Positions 34,828 to 43,957 of a DNA stretch of 64,000 bases are shown in pieces (the stretch's first letter is position 1; each line of letters begins with the position of its first letter). The stretch covers positions 1 to 64,000 of the forward strand of contig JAKAXD010000004.1 in the NCBI GenBank assembly GCA_021816725.1, read 5' to 3'. The position numbers and the translations under genes are program-made. The notes below the pieces were generated by a model. The model ran no database searches, had not been told where the DNA came from, and saw only the letters and a list, made by a program, of their open reading frames with translations. This stretch comes from Thermoplasmata archaeon (GTDB taxonomy: Archaea; Thermoplasmatota; Thermoplasmata; Thermoplasmatales; GCA-001856825).

Positions 34828-36393
34828 ATGGACGGTAAGGGGGCAATAAAGCTATTTTATAATGGGCACATTTACACAAAATTTGACAAAAGGTCTCCCG
34901 TGGAATCCATAGTGATAAAGGAAGACAGGATTGCATTTTATGGCACGTCTGAAGAGTCCATGAGGAGATATGCAAACATCGCTGAACAAGTAATAAACCT
35001 GGAGCAGAGGGTGGTTTTCCCGGGTTTTGTCGATTCACACCTTCATCTCGATGACCTAGGCAGCTCACTTACATATCTCGACCTGCGTGGAACCGGTTCA
35101 ATTATGGAATTGAAGGAGAGGCTGCGAAATTATAGGTCAAGAAACCCTGGCGCAAGGGTTATCATAGGGATGGGATGGGACCAGGAATCTTTTTCAGAAG
35201 GCAGGTGGCCCGAAAGATCAGACCTGGATGAAATCATAAATGACGTTCCAGTATTTCTTGAGAGATTTTGTGAACATGCTGGAGTGATTAATTCAAAGAT
35301 GCTCGATAGCATGGAATCAGTTTCATTTCCTGAGCAGGTGCTGCCACGCTCCCCTGATAGAAGACCAAATGGAATCGTCAAGGAAGAGGCAGCTTCATAC
35401 TTCAAGAAAATGGCTCACGACATGACTGGGAATGAGGTTGGTAATCTTTCTGTTGCATCCAATTATCTTCTCTCCCTCGGGATCACGACCATCGGCTTCG
35501 TATCGTGCGGAACAGAATCAGTGGAATACCTGGCAACTGAGGCTTCGAGGATTGGAATTAGGGTCAGGGTCTACCTGAGGGAAGAGGAGGCAGATGGGAT
35601 AGAAGGAATGAGGATGAGATTAGGGGAGAACAGTTACCTCAGGTTAAACGGGATAAAGCTCTTTGCTGATGGAGCCCTCGGGGCCGCAACAGCCGCTCTG
35701 AGGGAACCTTATGATGATAGTAAGGACAACAGGGGAATGTTGGTGCTAGACTCAAGAAGTCTTGAAAGGGAGTTCGAGAAATATGATGGCAGGAATGTTC
35801 AATTCGCAATGCACGCTATCGGCGACAGGGGTATAGATGCAGTTATAGAGGCAGTTTCAAACTTCGGACGAGACAGGCTGATAGAACCCAGGATAGAACA
35901 CTGCACTGTCCTTCGGAAAGATCACATCAGTAGACTTAAGGAGTTAAGGATCGGGGTGTCAACCCAGCCAGCGTTCGTCATAGATGACTGGTGGGCAGTT
36001 AATAGACTAGGAAATGAGCGAAGCAGGCTTTCATATCCGCTTGCTACGCTGCAAAAGGAACAACTGAAACTCGGGCTATCAACTGATTCTCCCGTAGAAC
36101 CGCCAAATCCTTGGGTCACAGTGGATGCAGCCGTGAACAGAGGGGAAAGGGAAAGGAGGGAAATATTGAAATATTCAGGGGAGGAGAGGGTAAATATTTT
36201 GACTGCACTTTATTTGTACACAACAGGCTCGGCATCATTACTGATGGACTCGGAAGTTGGGTCCCTTGATGTTGGCAATTTCGCCGATTTTATCATTCTG
36301 GACAGTGACCCATTTGAATTGCAGGACGTGCGGAAGATACAGGTTCTGGAGACCTATGTCGGGGGTGTTTCACGGTTCAGGACCAAACAATGA
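34828..36393 (+). CDS. YtcJ-like metal-dependent amidohydrolase
   Basis: This 521-residue amidohydrolase_3 family protein has metal ligands in GFVDSHLHLDDLG, then GMGWDQESFSEGRWP, GIKLFADGALGAATAAL, MHAIGDRGIDAVIEA, RIEHC and LGLSTDSPVEPPNPW, i.e. all catalytic blocks. Relatives act on N-substituted formamides and related amides; the substrate is unknown here. It is convergent with glycerate kinase, 10 nt apart. Confidence 0.87.
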   Translation: MDGKGAIKLFYNGHIYTKFDKRSPVESIVIKEDRIAFYGTSEESMRRYANIAEQVINLEQRVVFPGFVDSHLHLDDLGSSLTYLDLRGTGSIMELKERLRNYRSRNPGARVIIGMGWDQESFSEGRWPERSDLDEIINDVPVFLERFCEHAGVINSKMLDSMESVSFPEQVLPRSPDRRPNGIVKEEAASYFKKMAHDMTGNEVGNLSVASNYLLSLGITTIGFVSCGTESVEYLATEASRIGIRVRVYLREEEADGIEGMRMRLGENSYLRLNGIKLFADGALGAATAALREPYDDSKDNRGMLVLDSRSLEREFEKYDGRNVQFAMHAIGDRGIDAVIEAVSNFGRDRLIEPRIEHCTVLRKDHISRLKELRIGVSTQPAFVIDDWWAVNRLGNERSRLSYPLATLQKEQLKLGLSTDSPVEPPNPWVTVDAAVNRGERERREILKYSGEERVNILTALYLYTTGSASLLMDSEVGSLDVGNFADFIILDSDPFELQDVRKIQVLETYVGGVSRFRTKQ

Positions 36394-36403
36394 CATCCCT
36401 ATG

Positions 36404-37669
36404 TCAACCAGTTCCTGCGTAGTAACCTACGAATATGTCTGATACATTCGTGCCTGTCGGTCCCGTAAAGAGCACATCCTGGCTTATTATGAGCGGACGG
36501 AGGCTCTCGCTCCTGGACAGGCTGTCCAGGATGAGTTCCCTGTCAAGTATTCTAAGTGTTTCATCATCGACTATTGCACCCATTGCATTGCTGGAGCCGT
36601 CCATTCCGTCGGTACCGATGCTACCGAAGGTAAATTCCTCGTTCTTATCCATCAAAAGCAGAACTCTCAGGGCAAGCTCAAGGTTGCGTCCGCCTTTTCC
36701 ATTACCAATTCGCTTTGTGAAAGTCTCTCCACCGCCCACAACAGTCACTGGACCGTTCGTCTTCCTGTATTCAGACCTCATCCTGCCTACCAGGAATCTA
36801 GCAACATTTTCCGTATCCCCCTCAATCCCTGACCCTACATCTATTCCCCTGAGTCCGTGATGTTCGACCCTCTGAACGATGGATTTCACGAAATCAGAAT
36901 TCCTCAGCACAACATAGTTTTCGGCCCCGTAGGAGCTCCTTCTGGATCCCTTAATATCATTGGGCAAAGTGCATATCCTGCCATACTTTGCAATTACATT
37001 TTCGATCACCTGTCGTTCCGGTGGTCTGGATGTCGGACCAGATGCAACTGTTTCCTCCTTGTCACCCGGGACATCGGAGACAATCAAGCCCAGCACCCTT
37101 GCAGGGTGTGCGAATTCCAGTAGACCTCCTCCCTTCGTCTTGGAATATAGGTAACGGACTGCATTCAGCTCAGTTATATTAGCACCGTTACGCATCAAGC
37201 AGTTGACGGTTTCATTGTATCTGCTGAGTTCCACGCCGTCCCTTAGGACTTCGAACAACGACGAACCTCCTCCGGAAATAAGAACTATTACAAAGTCATC
37301 CTTTGTGAGCCCCCGGAGCAATTCCAAAATCTTTTTGGAACTTTCAATAGATTCCTTTCCCAGTAACGGATGATTGCCTTGCAGGAATGGGGGTTCAAAT
37401 TTTTCCCCTTCAGCCAGTGGCAGTATGACTCCCGCACGTGATATTTTTTCTCCGAAGAATTTCTTTGCCCCTTTATACATTCCCCGTGCAGCCTTGCCAA
37501 ACCCTATTATCCTCAATTCTCCATCAAAATCGCCAAGCCGGAACTTGCTCAGAAAGGAATATACCCTGTTTTCAGGCGAATTTTGTTCAAATGCGTAGTC
37601 TATGGATTCCACGAGCACGTCCCTTATGGGAGACCCCCTGAACCCTCTAGCCTGACCGAGAATTTCCAC
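36404..37669 (-). CDS. glycerate 2-kinase, MOFRL family
   Basis: This 421-residue kinase forms 2-phosphoglycerate from glycerate and ATP. It shows the N-terminal DUF4147 domain with VLISGGGSSLFEVLRDG and LNAVRYLYSKTKGGGLLEFAHPARVLGLIVSDVPGD, and the C-terminal MOFRL domain with VVGGGETF, NGKGGRNLELAL and GTDGMDGSSNAMGAIVDD. In Thermoplasmatales this enzyme closes the non-phosphorylative Entner-Doudoroff pathway. The GTG at 37669 lies about 26 nt from a TATA element shared with the divergent amidohydrolase gene. Confidence 0.92.
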   Translation of the reverse strand: MEILGQARGFRGSPIRDVLVESIDYAFEQNSPENRVYSFLSKFRLGDFDGELRIIGFGKAARGMYKGAKKFFGEKISRAGVILPLAEGEKFEPPFLQGNHPLLGKESIESSKKILELLRGLTKDDFVIVLISGGGSSLFEVLRDGVELSRYNETVNCLMRNGANITELNAVRYLYSKTKGGGLLEFAHPARVLGLIVSDVPGDKEETVASGPTSRPPERQVIENVIAKYGRICTLPNDIKGSRRSSYGAENYVVLRNSDFVKSIVQRVEHHGLRGIDVGSGIEGDTENVARFLVGRMRSEYRKTNGPVTVVGGGETFTKRIGNGKGGRNLELALRVLLLMDKNEEFTFGSIGTDGMDGSSNAMGAIVDDETLRILDRELILDSLSRSESLRPLIISQDVLFTGPTGTNVSDIFVGYYAGTG

Positions 37670-37688
37670 AGATAGCTATATCTTTGGA

Positions 37689-37701
37689 TTAAAATATTTA
37701 A
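37689..37701. promoter_or_regulatory. shared bidirectional TATA element
   Basis: TTAAAATATTTAA is nearly symmetric and centred at 37695, about 26 nt from the minus-strand GTG at 37669 and 28 nt from the plus-strand GTG at 37723. It could serve both leaderless genes; no other well-placed TATA box lies in the 53-nt gap. Confidence 0.5.
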
Positions 37702-37722
37702 CCATATACATTATCGGAAAGA

Positions 37723-38763
37723 GTGAAAGATTTCGTAATAAGCGGTTCGGTATTCCAGGACGGAGAGATGAAGAAAGGCACGTTCAGCACACTCAAGGGG
37801 AAGTTTGTAGATGAATCCACATCCTCGAACATGGAGGGGACGCTGATAAGTGCACCCATTAATTTCCACACTCATCTCGGCGACTCCTTTATCGGAATAG
37901 AACCAGAAGGGGACATCGAGGAAATAGTAGGTCCGGGTGGCTTCAAGATAAGGGCACTGAACGAAGCTAAACCTTCCCTTATTAAATCTTACATCGTGAA
38001 GTCAGTTGAATTCATGAGGGAAAGGGGTACCGCAGCCTTCTTTGATTTCAGGGAATCAGGAATCAAGGGTCTGCGCCTTGCTCCCGTGTTAGATGGCATA
38101 ACTGGTTTCTTCCTCACAAGACCGAACACTCCCCAAGAGATCGACCCATTAATCGACCGTTCCGCAGGATTCGGGATGAGTGCCATTTCTGATTACGATT
38201 TCAGTTACCTTGAGGGTCTTTCCAAAGCCGCGCACGGCAAAGGAAAGCTGTTTGCACTTCATTTCAGCGAGAAAAAGAGGGAGAACGTGAGGCGTCTCCT
38301 AGCACTGGGACCTGATTTTGTGATCCACTGTATAGAAGCATCAGACAGTGACCTCGAAGAACTGAGGAGACTAGATATTCCCGTTTCAATAACGCCGAGA
38401 TCCAATATCTTCCACGGTAAGAGACCTGATTACTCTCGACTCTTCAGGAGAGGGTTAACCGTTACTCTTGGAACGGACAACGTATTCATCACTGAACCAG
38501 ACATACTCGCAGAAGCTGAGTTCCTCTACAGGTACCAGAGAAAATTGAACAGGTTAAGTCCGGAACAGGTACTTTCTGCAATTACGGACAACCCGAGGAG
38601 GGTGATGAAGAAACTCAACATCAAGATGAACGAAGAAAAATTCCTCTTTTTCCCCAACGAATTTCTCACCCCTTACCAACTGGTTACAAGGCCGAACTAT
38701 TTCCCAAAAATCCTGATTATCAAGAGAAGCAATGGGATAACCTTTTTTCCCAGTAAACATTGA
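37723..38763 (+). CDS. metal-dependent amidohydrolase (COG0402-like)
   Basis: This 346-residue protein has metal ligands in PINFHTHLGDSF (about residues 46-57), a later histidine in LFALHFSE, a histidine in FVIHCIEA, and the catalytic aspartate in VTLGTDNVFITEP. This is the layout of chlorohydrolase/cytosine-deaminase-like enzymes. The substrate is not recognisable. The GTG start is supported by the shared TATA element. Its stop overlaps the RPA gene, so it heads an operon with two single-strand DNA-binding genes; the link is unexplained. Confidence 0.8.
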   Translation: MKDFVISGSVFQDGEMKKGTFSTLKGKFVDESTSSNMEGTLISAPINFHTHLGDSFIGIEPEGDIEEIVGPGGFKIRALNEAKPSLIKSYIVKSVEFMRERGTAAFFDFRESGIKGLRLAPVLDGITGFFLTRPNTPQEIDPLIDRSAGFGMSAISDYDFSYLEGLSKAAHGKGKLFALHFSEKKRENVRRLLALGPDFVIHCIEASDSDLEELRRLDIPVSITPRSNIFHGKRPDYSRLFRRGLTVTLGTDNVFITEPDILAEAEFLYRYQRKLNRLSPEQVLSAITDNPRRVMKKLNIKMNEEKFLFFPNEFLTPYQLVTRPNYFPKILIIKRSNGITFFPSKH

Positions 38764-40028
38764 AGATGCGGGGTAGAAGCGACTTGGGTGGTAACGATTT
38801 TATCAATCAATATTTGAAGAGATTTAGTGATGCCGTTCGGGAAAATGAAGAAGCTGTAACAGAGTTCAAGAAGAAATTGGATTCGGGTGGTTCAGCTCCA
38901 ATAAAGCTCGCACTAGAGCTGCTCAGGAAGTATTCAGGAGACATGAACTCATTCTTTCAGGCTGTTCCCCTGAAGGATGTAAACGAAGGATATTCTGGCA
39001 ATATACTTGGAAATGTGAGTTCAGTCAGGTGCATAGAGTATGAGAAGAATGGGGAGAAGAGGATAAGATGTGTTGGGACCCTTGAAGACAAGACAGGGAA
39101 GCTTTCGTTCACCGAATTTCCAGAATCAGCAAGCAGGCTCTCACGGGGAGATTTAGTTCTTATTGTAAACACCCAGGTTGGTAGCTACAACAACAGACCT
39201 TACCTGACAATTTCAGCAAAGAATGAAATAAATGTGCTGGAAAAGTCAAGCTTCAAGAGTGCCATGGGAGAGAACCTACTCGTGAGGGACCTTAGGCCCG
39301 ATATGTATGACGTTACTATACGAGGAACGCTTAGGTCTTTGCGATCAAAGGAAAACGTGGGGAAGGACTCTGTAACCCTCTACTCGGGCATATTGAATGA
39401 TGATTCAGGTAACGTCTCGGTTCAGAGCTGGGGTACTCCGCTGCCTGATGGGATCGTTGAAATAAGTGGCGCATCTGTGAAGCAGTTCAAGGAGAAGCTT
39501 TACCTACAGATCGGCAAGGGAACAAAGATTACGGTAATAAGCAAGGAGAGCGGCCAGTTTGCGAACCTGGAACAGCTTTCCAAGTCCCAGAGCGGCACTG
39601 TGAAGGGGAACGGCATAGTCCTGAAGATTTTGGACAAGAACTTGGTTGTATCAGTCTGTTCCGTATGCCAGCGCGTGGCCAAGGAGGGAAGATGCCAGGT
39701 ACACCCTGATGCGCCTGTTGAAAGGATACTCCGTTTATCCATGATCATAGACGATGGCTACTATTCCCCGTTGGTCTATGTGTACCAGAAGGCCCTTGAG
39801 GGGTATGTGGAAGAGGGCAAAGAGGGCATCAAGGCTGCAATAGGCAATGGGAAGGAGCTGGATATTTTCAACAAGCTGAAACAAAAGATTGAAATGAAGC
39901 CGGTGCAGTTTGTAATCTATGGATTCAAGGGATCATCCGGAACGTATATGGAGGCACAGGAACTGGTACTCCTGGACAATAATGCTTTAGGCGAAGAATA
40001 CCAGAGGGCGATAGAGGGATTGAAATGA
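38760..40028 (+). CDS. replication protein A (RPA), single-stranded DNA-binding protein
   Basis: This 422-residue protein has tandem OB-folds (about 65-165 and 170-260, then a third) and a C-terminal zinc finger CSVC...CQVH near residue 300, typical of archaeal RPA. It protects single-stranded DNA in replication and repair. The listed TTG start overlaps the upstream stop; an ATG two codons downstream (38766) is equally likely. It overlaps the next gene by 4 nt, the conserved pairing of RPA with its COG3390 partner. Confidence 0.88.
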   Translation: MKMRGRSDLGGNDFINQYLKRFSDAVRENEEAVTEFKKKLDSGGSAPIKLALELLRKYSGDMNSFFQAVPLKDVNEGYSGNILGNVSSVRCIEYEKNGEKRIRCVGTLEDKTGKLSFTEFPESASRLSRGDLVLIVNTQVGSYNNRPYLTISAKNEINVLEKSSFKSAMGENLLVRDLRPDMYDVTIRGTLRSLRSKENVGKDSVTLYSGILNDDSGNVSVQSWGTPLPDGIVEISGASVKQFKEKLYLQIGKGTKITVISKESGQFANLEQLSKSQSGTVKGNGIVLKILDKNLVVSVCSVCQRVAKEGRCQVHPDAPVERILRLSMIIDDGYYSPLVYVYQKALEGYVEEGKEGIKAAIGNGKELDIFNKLKQKIEMKPVQFVIYGFKGSSGTYMEAQELVLLDNNALGEEYQRAIEGLK

Positions 40029-40795
40029 AGCAAAGAGAACCAGCCGTCAGGATAACCACTTCGGAGCTACTTGGAATAGACGAGGTATATGAGGAGAACG
40101 AGACGTCGTTTGGATTATCAGAACTTGGGCTGTTGATCAACAGGTTCCTTCTTGCTGGAAAATTTGTCGGGAAATCGGACGAGGATGAAAGATCCATTGT
40201 AAGGGTCAAGGATTCTTTCAACGAAGTTTCCCTTTACGTTGGTTCCTACTACTCAGACAGCCTGGAAATACTTGAAGAGCTGACCGAGGACGATAACGTG
40301 ATAATCGTTGGGAAGGTTTCGATTTCCAATTCCCAGACGCAGTTTTCAAAGAGGTTTTACCTTGAGAATATTTCAAAGGCCACAGAACTTGAGAGAAAAT
40401 ACTTCGAGTCAAAAGCTGTGCAGTTCCTTAACGAAAGAGTGAGGAAGATCGCAAGGGCAATCTCTTCAGGCATTAGGGGAAAAGAAGAGCTTTCAGTCCT
40501 GATGGATTCAGAGAGAAATGGGATGGGTCTTTCCAGGCGGTTTGAAGTCAAGGGTTCATTAGATGTTGAAAAGTTCTCAGATCAGGTCAGCACCTTCCTT
40601 CAGCAAGTTAACAAGGGGAACAGGGAAAGCATTCTCAGGGAGATCAAGAATTTCAGGGAAATATCAATGGCGGAAATAGCCGATAAATTTGAGGGAAAGA
40701 TCCCACGTGAGGAACTTGAGGAGGAGATAAGGAACCTGATGAATGATGGCGAAATAATGGAGATCAAGACCGGTATTTACCGGTACGTTCCTTAG
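40025..40795 (+). CDS. RPA-associated OB-fold protein (COG3390 type)
   Basis: This 256-residue protein has an N-terminal OB-fold (FVGKSDEDERSIVRVKDSFNEVSLYVGSYYSDSLEIL...VIIVGKVSI) and a helical C-terminal half with a winged-helix-like end (EELEEEIRNLMNDGEIMEIKTGIYRYVP). It is the usual companion of archaeal RPA and forms part of its complex. The ATG overlaps the RPA stop. It ends 1 nt before the convergent purH. Confidence 0.85.
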   Translation: MKQREPAVRITTSELLGIDEVYEENETSFGLSELGLLINRFLLAGKFVGKSDEDERSIVRVKDSFNEVSLYVGSYYSDSLEILEELTEDDNVIIVGKVSISNSQTQFSKRFYLENISKATELERKYFESKAVQFLNERVRKIARAISSGIRGKEELSVLMDSERNGMGLSRRFEVKGSLDVEKFSDQVSTFLQQVNKGNRESILREIKNFREISMAEIADKFEGKIPREELEEEIRNLMNDGEIMEIKTGIYRYVP

Positions 40796-40796
40796 G

Positions 40797-42272
40797 CTAA
40801 TGCCTGAAAGCCCTCTCCTTCACTTCGATGAACGTCATTCCCTTATTCTTTGCGTAGTCAATGACTTCCTTATCTCTTATTGATCCCATAGGGGCTGCAA
40901 TGTTCCTTATTCCAGAGGATTCGATCAGTTCGACGGAATCAGAGAATGGGAAGAAACCATCGGATATCAGGAGAGCATCAGGAGAAATCCTTCCAATACT
41001 CCTGGCCCGATCAAGTGCAATCCTTACAGAGTCGACCCTGTTTGGCTGACCGCCACACGAAGAGAGCAACCAACCTTCCTTTACGATTGCAATCGCGTTA
41101 CTTTTGATCGACTTGACCACTTCCCATCCGAATCTTGCATCCTCCTCCAGTCTTGTGCTTAGGGAGCCGCACATGCATTCCAAATTCAGATGAGACCTGA
41201 TATTCCAGTCCTGCACAAGCAACAGGTTTCCAGCGCTCCTTACGTCCGGAATCCTGTAGACATTTTCTCTCCCCCTGAGCAACCTGATGTTCTTCTTCTT
41301 ATCAAGCTGTTCAAGGGCTTCTTCATCGAAATCTCGTGCTATTATAACTTCAAGGAATTTGTCCTTAAGATATGAAACGTGACCAGCATCAATTACCCCG
41401 TTGAAAGCAAGTATTCCACCGTACGCAGATACCGGGTCTGATTCATATGCCCTCTTTATGGAGCCTGAGCCAGTGGCAGCTCCGCAGGGAGCAGCATGCT
41501 TTACAACAGAGCTAGAGCCATTCCCTAGCCTCAGCACGAGGTCCCATGCTGCCCACGCGTCTAAAATGTTGTTGAAGCTGACTTCCTTTCCCTTCTTTAG
41601 TACTTCAAAGAATGGAGGGTACATCGCATATGAATGGGCCTTCTGATGAGGGTTCTCTCCATATCTCAACTTGGAGTACCCCCTTCCTCCGGTGACAAAA
41701 ATATCGCTCTCTCCACCCATCCACTGTGAAATGGCTTGATCATAGTAAGCTGTCAACCTGAATGTCTCTCCCGCGAGCTCCCTTCTGAGTTCAAGATTTA
41801 CTTCCCCATCTTTCATTTTTTCCATGACTCTTTCCATTGAATTCCTTCCGGGAACCGGAATTACCCTCTGGAAATTCTTTGCTGCTGCCCTAAGAAGTGT
41901 CACTCCGCCGATGTCTATAAACTCGACGAGGTCCTCAGAGTTGGAAAGGAAATGACCAATGAAATCGTAAAGTTCAACGTAAACGAGATCAACCGCCTTG
42001 TAGGAAAATTTCTTGAGGTCCTCGTCCTCTCGGTCCTTTGAGAGGATCCCTGCAAGAAGGGAAGTTGAAAGCGTTTTTACCCTTCCGCCAAGTATTTCGG
42101 GATTCCCTGTCAGCTTCTCAACACTCTCGCAGTTGACCCCATTCTCCTCCAGATAATTTTTTGTTCCGGAAGTACCGAAAATTCTATAGTTATTGGACAG
42201 AAGGAACTGCCCGACCTTTTCTAGGCCCTGCTTATCTGAAATTGAAATTACGGCATTCTTCTCTTTTTCCAC
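40797..42272 (-). CDS. purH: bifunctional AICAR formyltransferase / IMP cyclohydrolase
   Basis: This 491-residue enzyme carries out the last two steps of purine synthesis. The N-terminal MGS-like cyclohydrolase domain (1-190) has AVISISDKQGLEKVGQFLL, FGTSGTKNYL and GGRVKTLS. The C-terminal formyltransferase has LRYGENPHQKAHSY, SVVKHAAPCGAATG, SNAIAIVKEG and ISDGFFPFSDSVE. The length is slightly below bacterial PurH but all blocks are present. Few archaea carry the fused bacterial-type PurH; Thermoplasmatales are among those that do (recalled, not checked). Confidence 0.96.
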   Translation of the reverse strand: MEKEKNAVISISDKQGLEKVGQFLLSNNYRIFGTSGTKNYLEENGVNCESVEKLTGNPEILGGRVKTLSTSLLAGILSKDREDEDLKKFSYKAVDLVYVELYDFIGHFLSNSEDLVEFIDIGGVTLLRAAAKNFQRVIPVPGRNSMERVMEKMKDGEVNLELRRELAGETFRLTAYYDQAISQWMGGESDIFVTGGRGYSKLRYGENPHQKAHSYAMYPPFFEVLKKGKEVSFNNILDAWAAWDLVLRLGNGSSSVVKHAAPCGAATGSGSIKRAYESDPVSAYGGILAFNGVIDAGHVSYLKDKFLEVIIARDFDEEALEQLDKKKNIRLLRGRENVYRIPDVRSAGNLLLVQDWNIRSHLNLECMCGSLSTRLEEDARFGWEVVKSIKSNAIAIVKEGWLLSSCGGQPNRVDSVRIALDRARSIGRISPDALLISDGFFPFSDSVELIESSGIRNIAAPMGSIRDKEVIDYAKNKGMTFIEVKERAFRH

Positions 42273-42727
42273 ATGTCACATATCATTGAACCGTATTAAA
42301 CTGTTATTTTGATTTAAATTTCCTAAGCAAAGATGAATTATTCGTTCTCTACACTTGCGTCATGCACCTCATGTGCTTTAGAGCCCGTATGAGATCAACT
42401 GCACAAATGCTCTATTCAAAATAATTGACTCTCTATACTGCGGAAGATGGGGATTTATCCATTGAAGGAGCTTTATGAATTTTTTCTGTCGTTTCATTTA
42501 TGCTTACGTAGAACATAGCTTAATTAAGATTGCTATGGCAACGATTCCATCCCCACTTACCTTAAGCATCGAAATGCACCTCCTTTCCATCGGAATCCTA
42601 TGAAGATGGTGGTTCCTGATAGTGACTAACCTTTTGTTTTATCCGAGCTTTTACACACTGAACGCCCAATGTTTTGTCACTACTTCGTAGAGGAACAAAA
42701 TAACAAAAATTTTAATCATAAAAGGAA
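42273..42727. other. 455-nt gap between divergent purH and metK
   Basis: There is no convincing gene. On the minus strand, AAGGAGGTG (42577-42585), a perfect anti-16S match, stands 7 nt before an ATG at 42569 that opens a 21-codon frame ending at 42504; it could be a leader peptide of purH or chance. Near 42708-42716 AATTTTAAT is the likely TATA box of metK. No known riboswitch pattern was recognised. Confidence 0.35.
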
Positions 42728-43951
42728 ATGGTCGTTAATATGGAGGAATCCGTAATGCCAAGGAATATAGTGGTTGAATCTCTGCCTCAGGCCCTAGTTG
42801 AGCAGAGAGAAGTCGAAATAGTGGAACGAAAAGGAATCGGTCATCCTGACTCCGTATCTGACGGAATAGCCGAAGCAGTGAGCAGGTCTCTGTCCAAATA
42901 TTACATAGAAAACTACGGAAGAATACTGCATCACAATACCGATCAGGTAGAAGTGGTTGGAGGTCAATCTCAACCGGAATTTAATGGAGGGACTATTTTA
43001 GAGCCCGTCTACATATTGCTTTCTGGTAGGGCAACCACCACTGTAAATGGAAAGAGGATACCCTATAGAAGCATCGCAATAAAGGCGGCTTCCGACTATC
43101 TGAAGAACAGGTTTGATACTATAAATATAGAAAGTGACGTGATGATAGACTGCAGGATAGGTCACGGTTCTGTAGACCTAAGATCCCTGTACGATACGAG
43201 GAAACTGCTCTCAAACGATACATCATTTGGTGTGGGCTTTGCACCTTTCTCAGAGACAGAGAATGCTGTCATGAGGGCAGAGAACTTTGTGAACAATGAC
43301 CTGAAAAAGACGATACCTGCACTCGGATACGATGTTAAGGTAATGGGTTTCAGGAATAAGGATACCATTAACCTGACCATTGCTGCGGCAATGGTTGGAA
43401 AGTACATCAAGGACGGAGAAGATTACGTAGACAAGAAGGAAAAGGCAAGAGAACTTGTCCAAAAATACGTCCAGAAAGACTCAAAACGTGAGATTAAGGT
43501 GTCGATAAATACTGCCGACAACCCTAAGGACAATCTCTATTATCTGACTGTCACAGGTCTATCGATGGAGAATGGGGACGATGGATCCGTTGGAAGGGGG
43601 AACAGGGTAACAGGGTTGATAACGCCTTACAGGCCCATGAGCATGGAAGCTGCAGCTGGGAAGAACCCGGTGACACACGTTGGAAAACTTTACAACCTTG
43701 CGGCCATGAAAATAGCAGAGCAGTGCATAAAGGAATCTGGAGGAGAAGTGCCTGAAATACACGTCAGGATTGTATCACAGATAGGAAGGCCTATTGACGA
43801 CCCTCACGTGGCGAATCTTCAGATTGTGGGAGCGAGTGAACAGGTTTCAAAGAAATACCTGAAAGATTTCACCAGGATTGCGGACGACTGGCTGGCGAAT
43901 CTGAACAGGATAACGAATATGCTGGTAGCAGGTGAAATAAACACATTCTGA
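42728..43951 (+). CDS. metK: archaeal S-adenosylmethionine synthetase
   Basis: The archaeal-type MAT (407 residues as given) makes S-adenosylmethionine from methionine and ATP. It has IVERKGIGHPDSVSDGIAEAVS, HHNTDQVEVVGGQSQPEF, MIDCRIGHGSVDLRSLYD and GDDGSVGRGNRVTGLITPYRPMSMEAAAGKNPVTHVGKLYN, all characteristic of the archaeal family. The ATG at 42728 probably lies upstream of the transcript; the likely start is ATG 42755 (MPRNIVVE, family N-terminus) with GGAGG 8 nt before it, or 42740. A GNAT gene follows after 6 nt. Confidence 0.96.
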   Translation: MVVNMEESVMPRNIVVESLPQALVEQREVEIVERKGIGHPDSVSDGIAEAVSRSLSKYYIENYGRILHHNTDQVEVVGGQSQPEFNGGTILEPVYILLSGRATTTVNGKRIPYRSIAIKAASDYLKNRFDTINIESDVMIDCRIGHGSVDLRSLYDTRKLLSNDTSFGVGFAPFSETENAVMRAENFVNNDLKKTIPALGYDVKVMGFRNKDTINLTIAAAMVGKYIKDGEDYVDKKEKARELVQKYVQKDSKREIKVSINTADNPKDNLYYLTVTGLSMENGDDGSVGRGNRVTGLITPYRPMSMEAAAGKNPVTHVGKLYNLAAMKIAEQCIKESGGEVPEIHVRIVSQIGRPIDDPHVANLQIVGASEQVSKKYLKDFTRIADDWLANLNRITNMLVAGEINTF

Positions 43952-43957
43952 AGTCAC

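Noticed and set aside
42273-42727. SAM-responsive riboswitch upstream of metK
   Set aside because: No known SAM aptamer core could be recognised, and the predicted metK leader is only a few to about 17 nt long.
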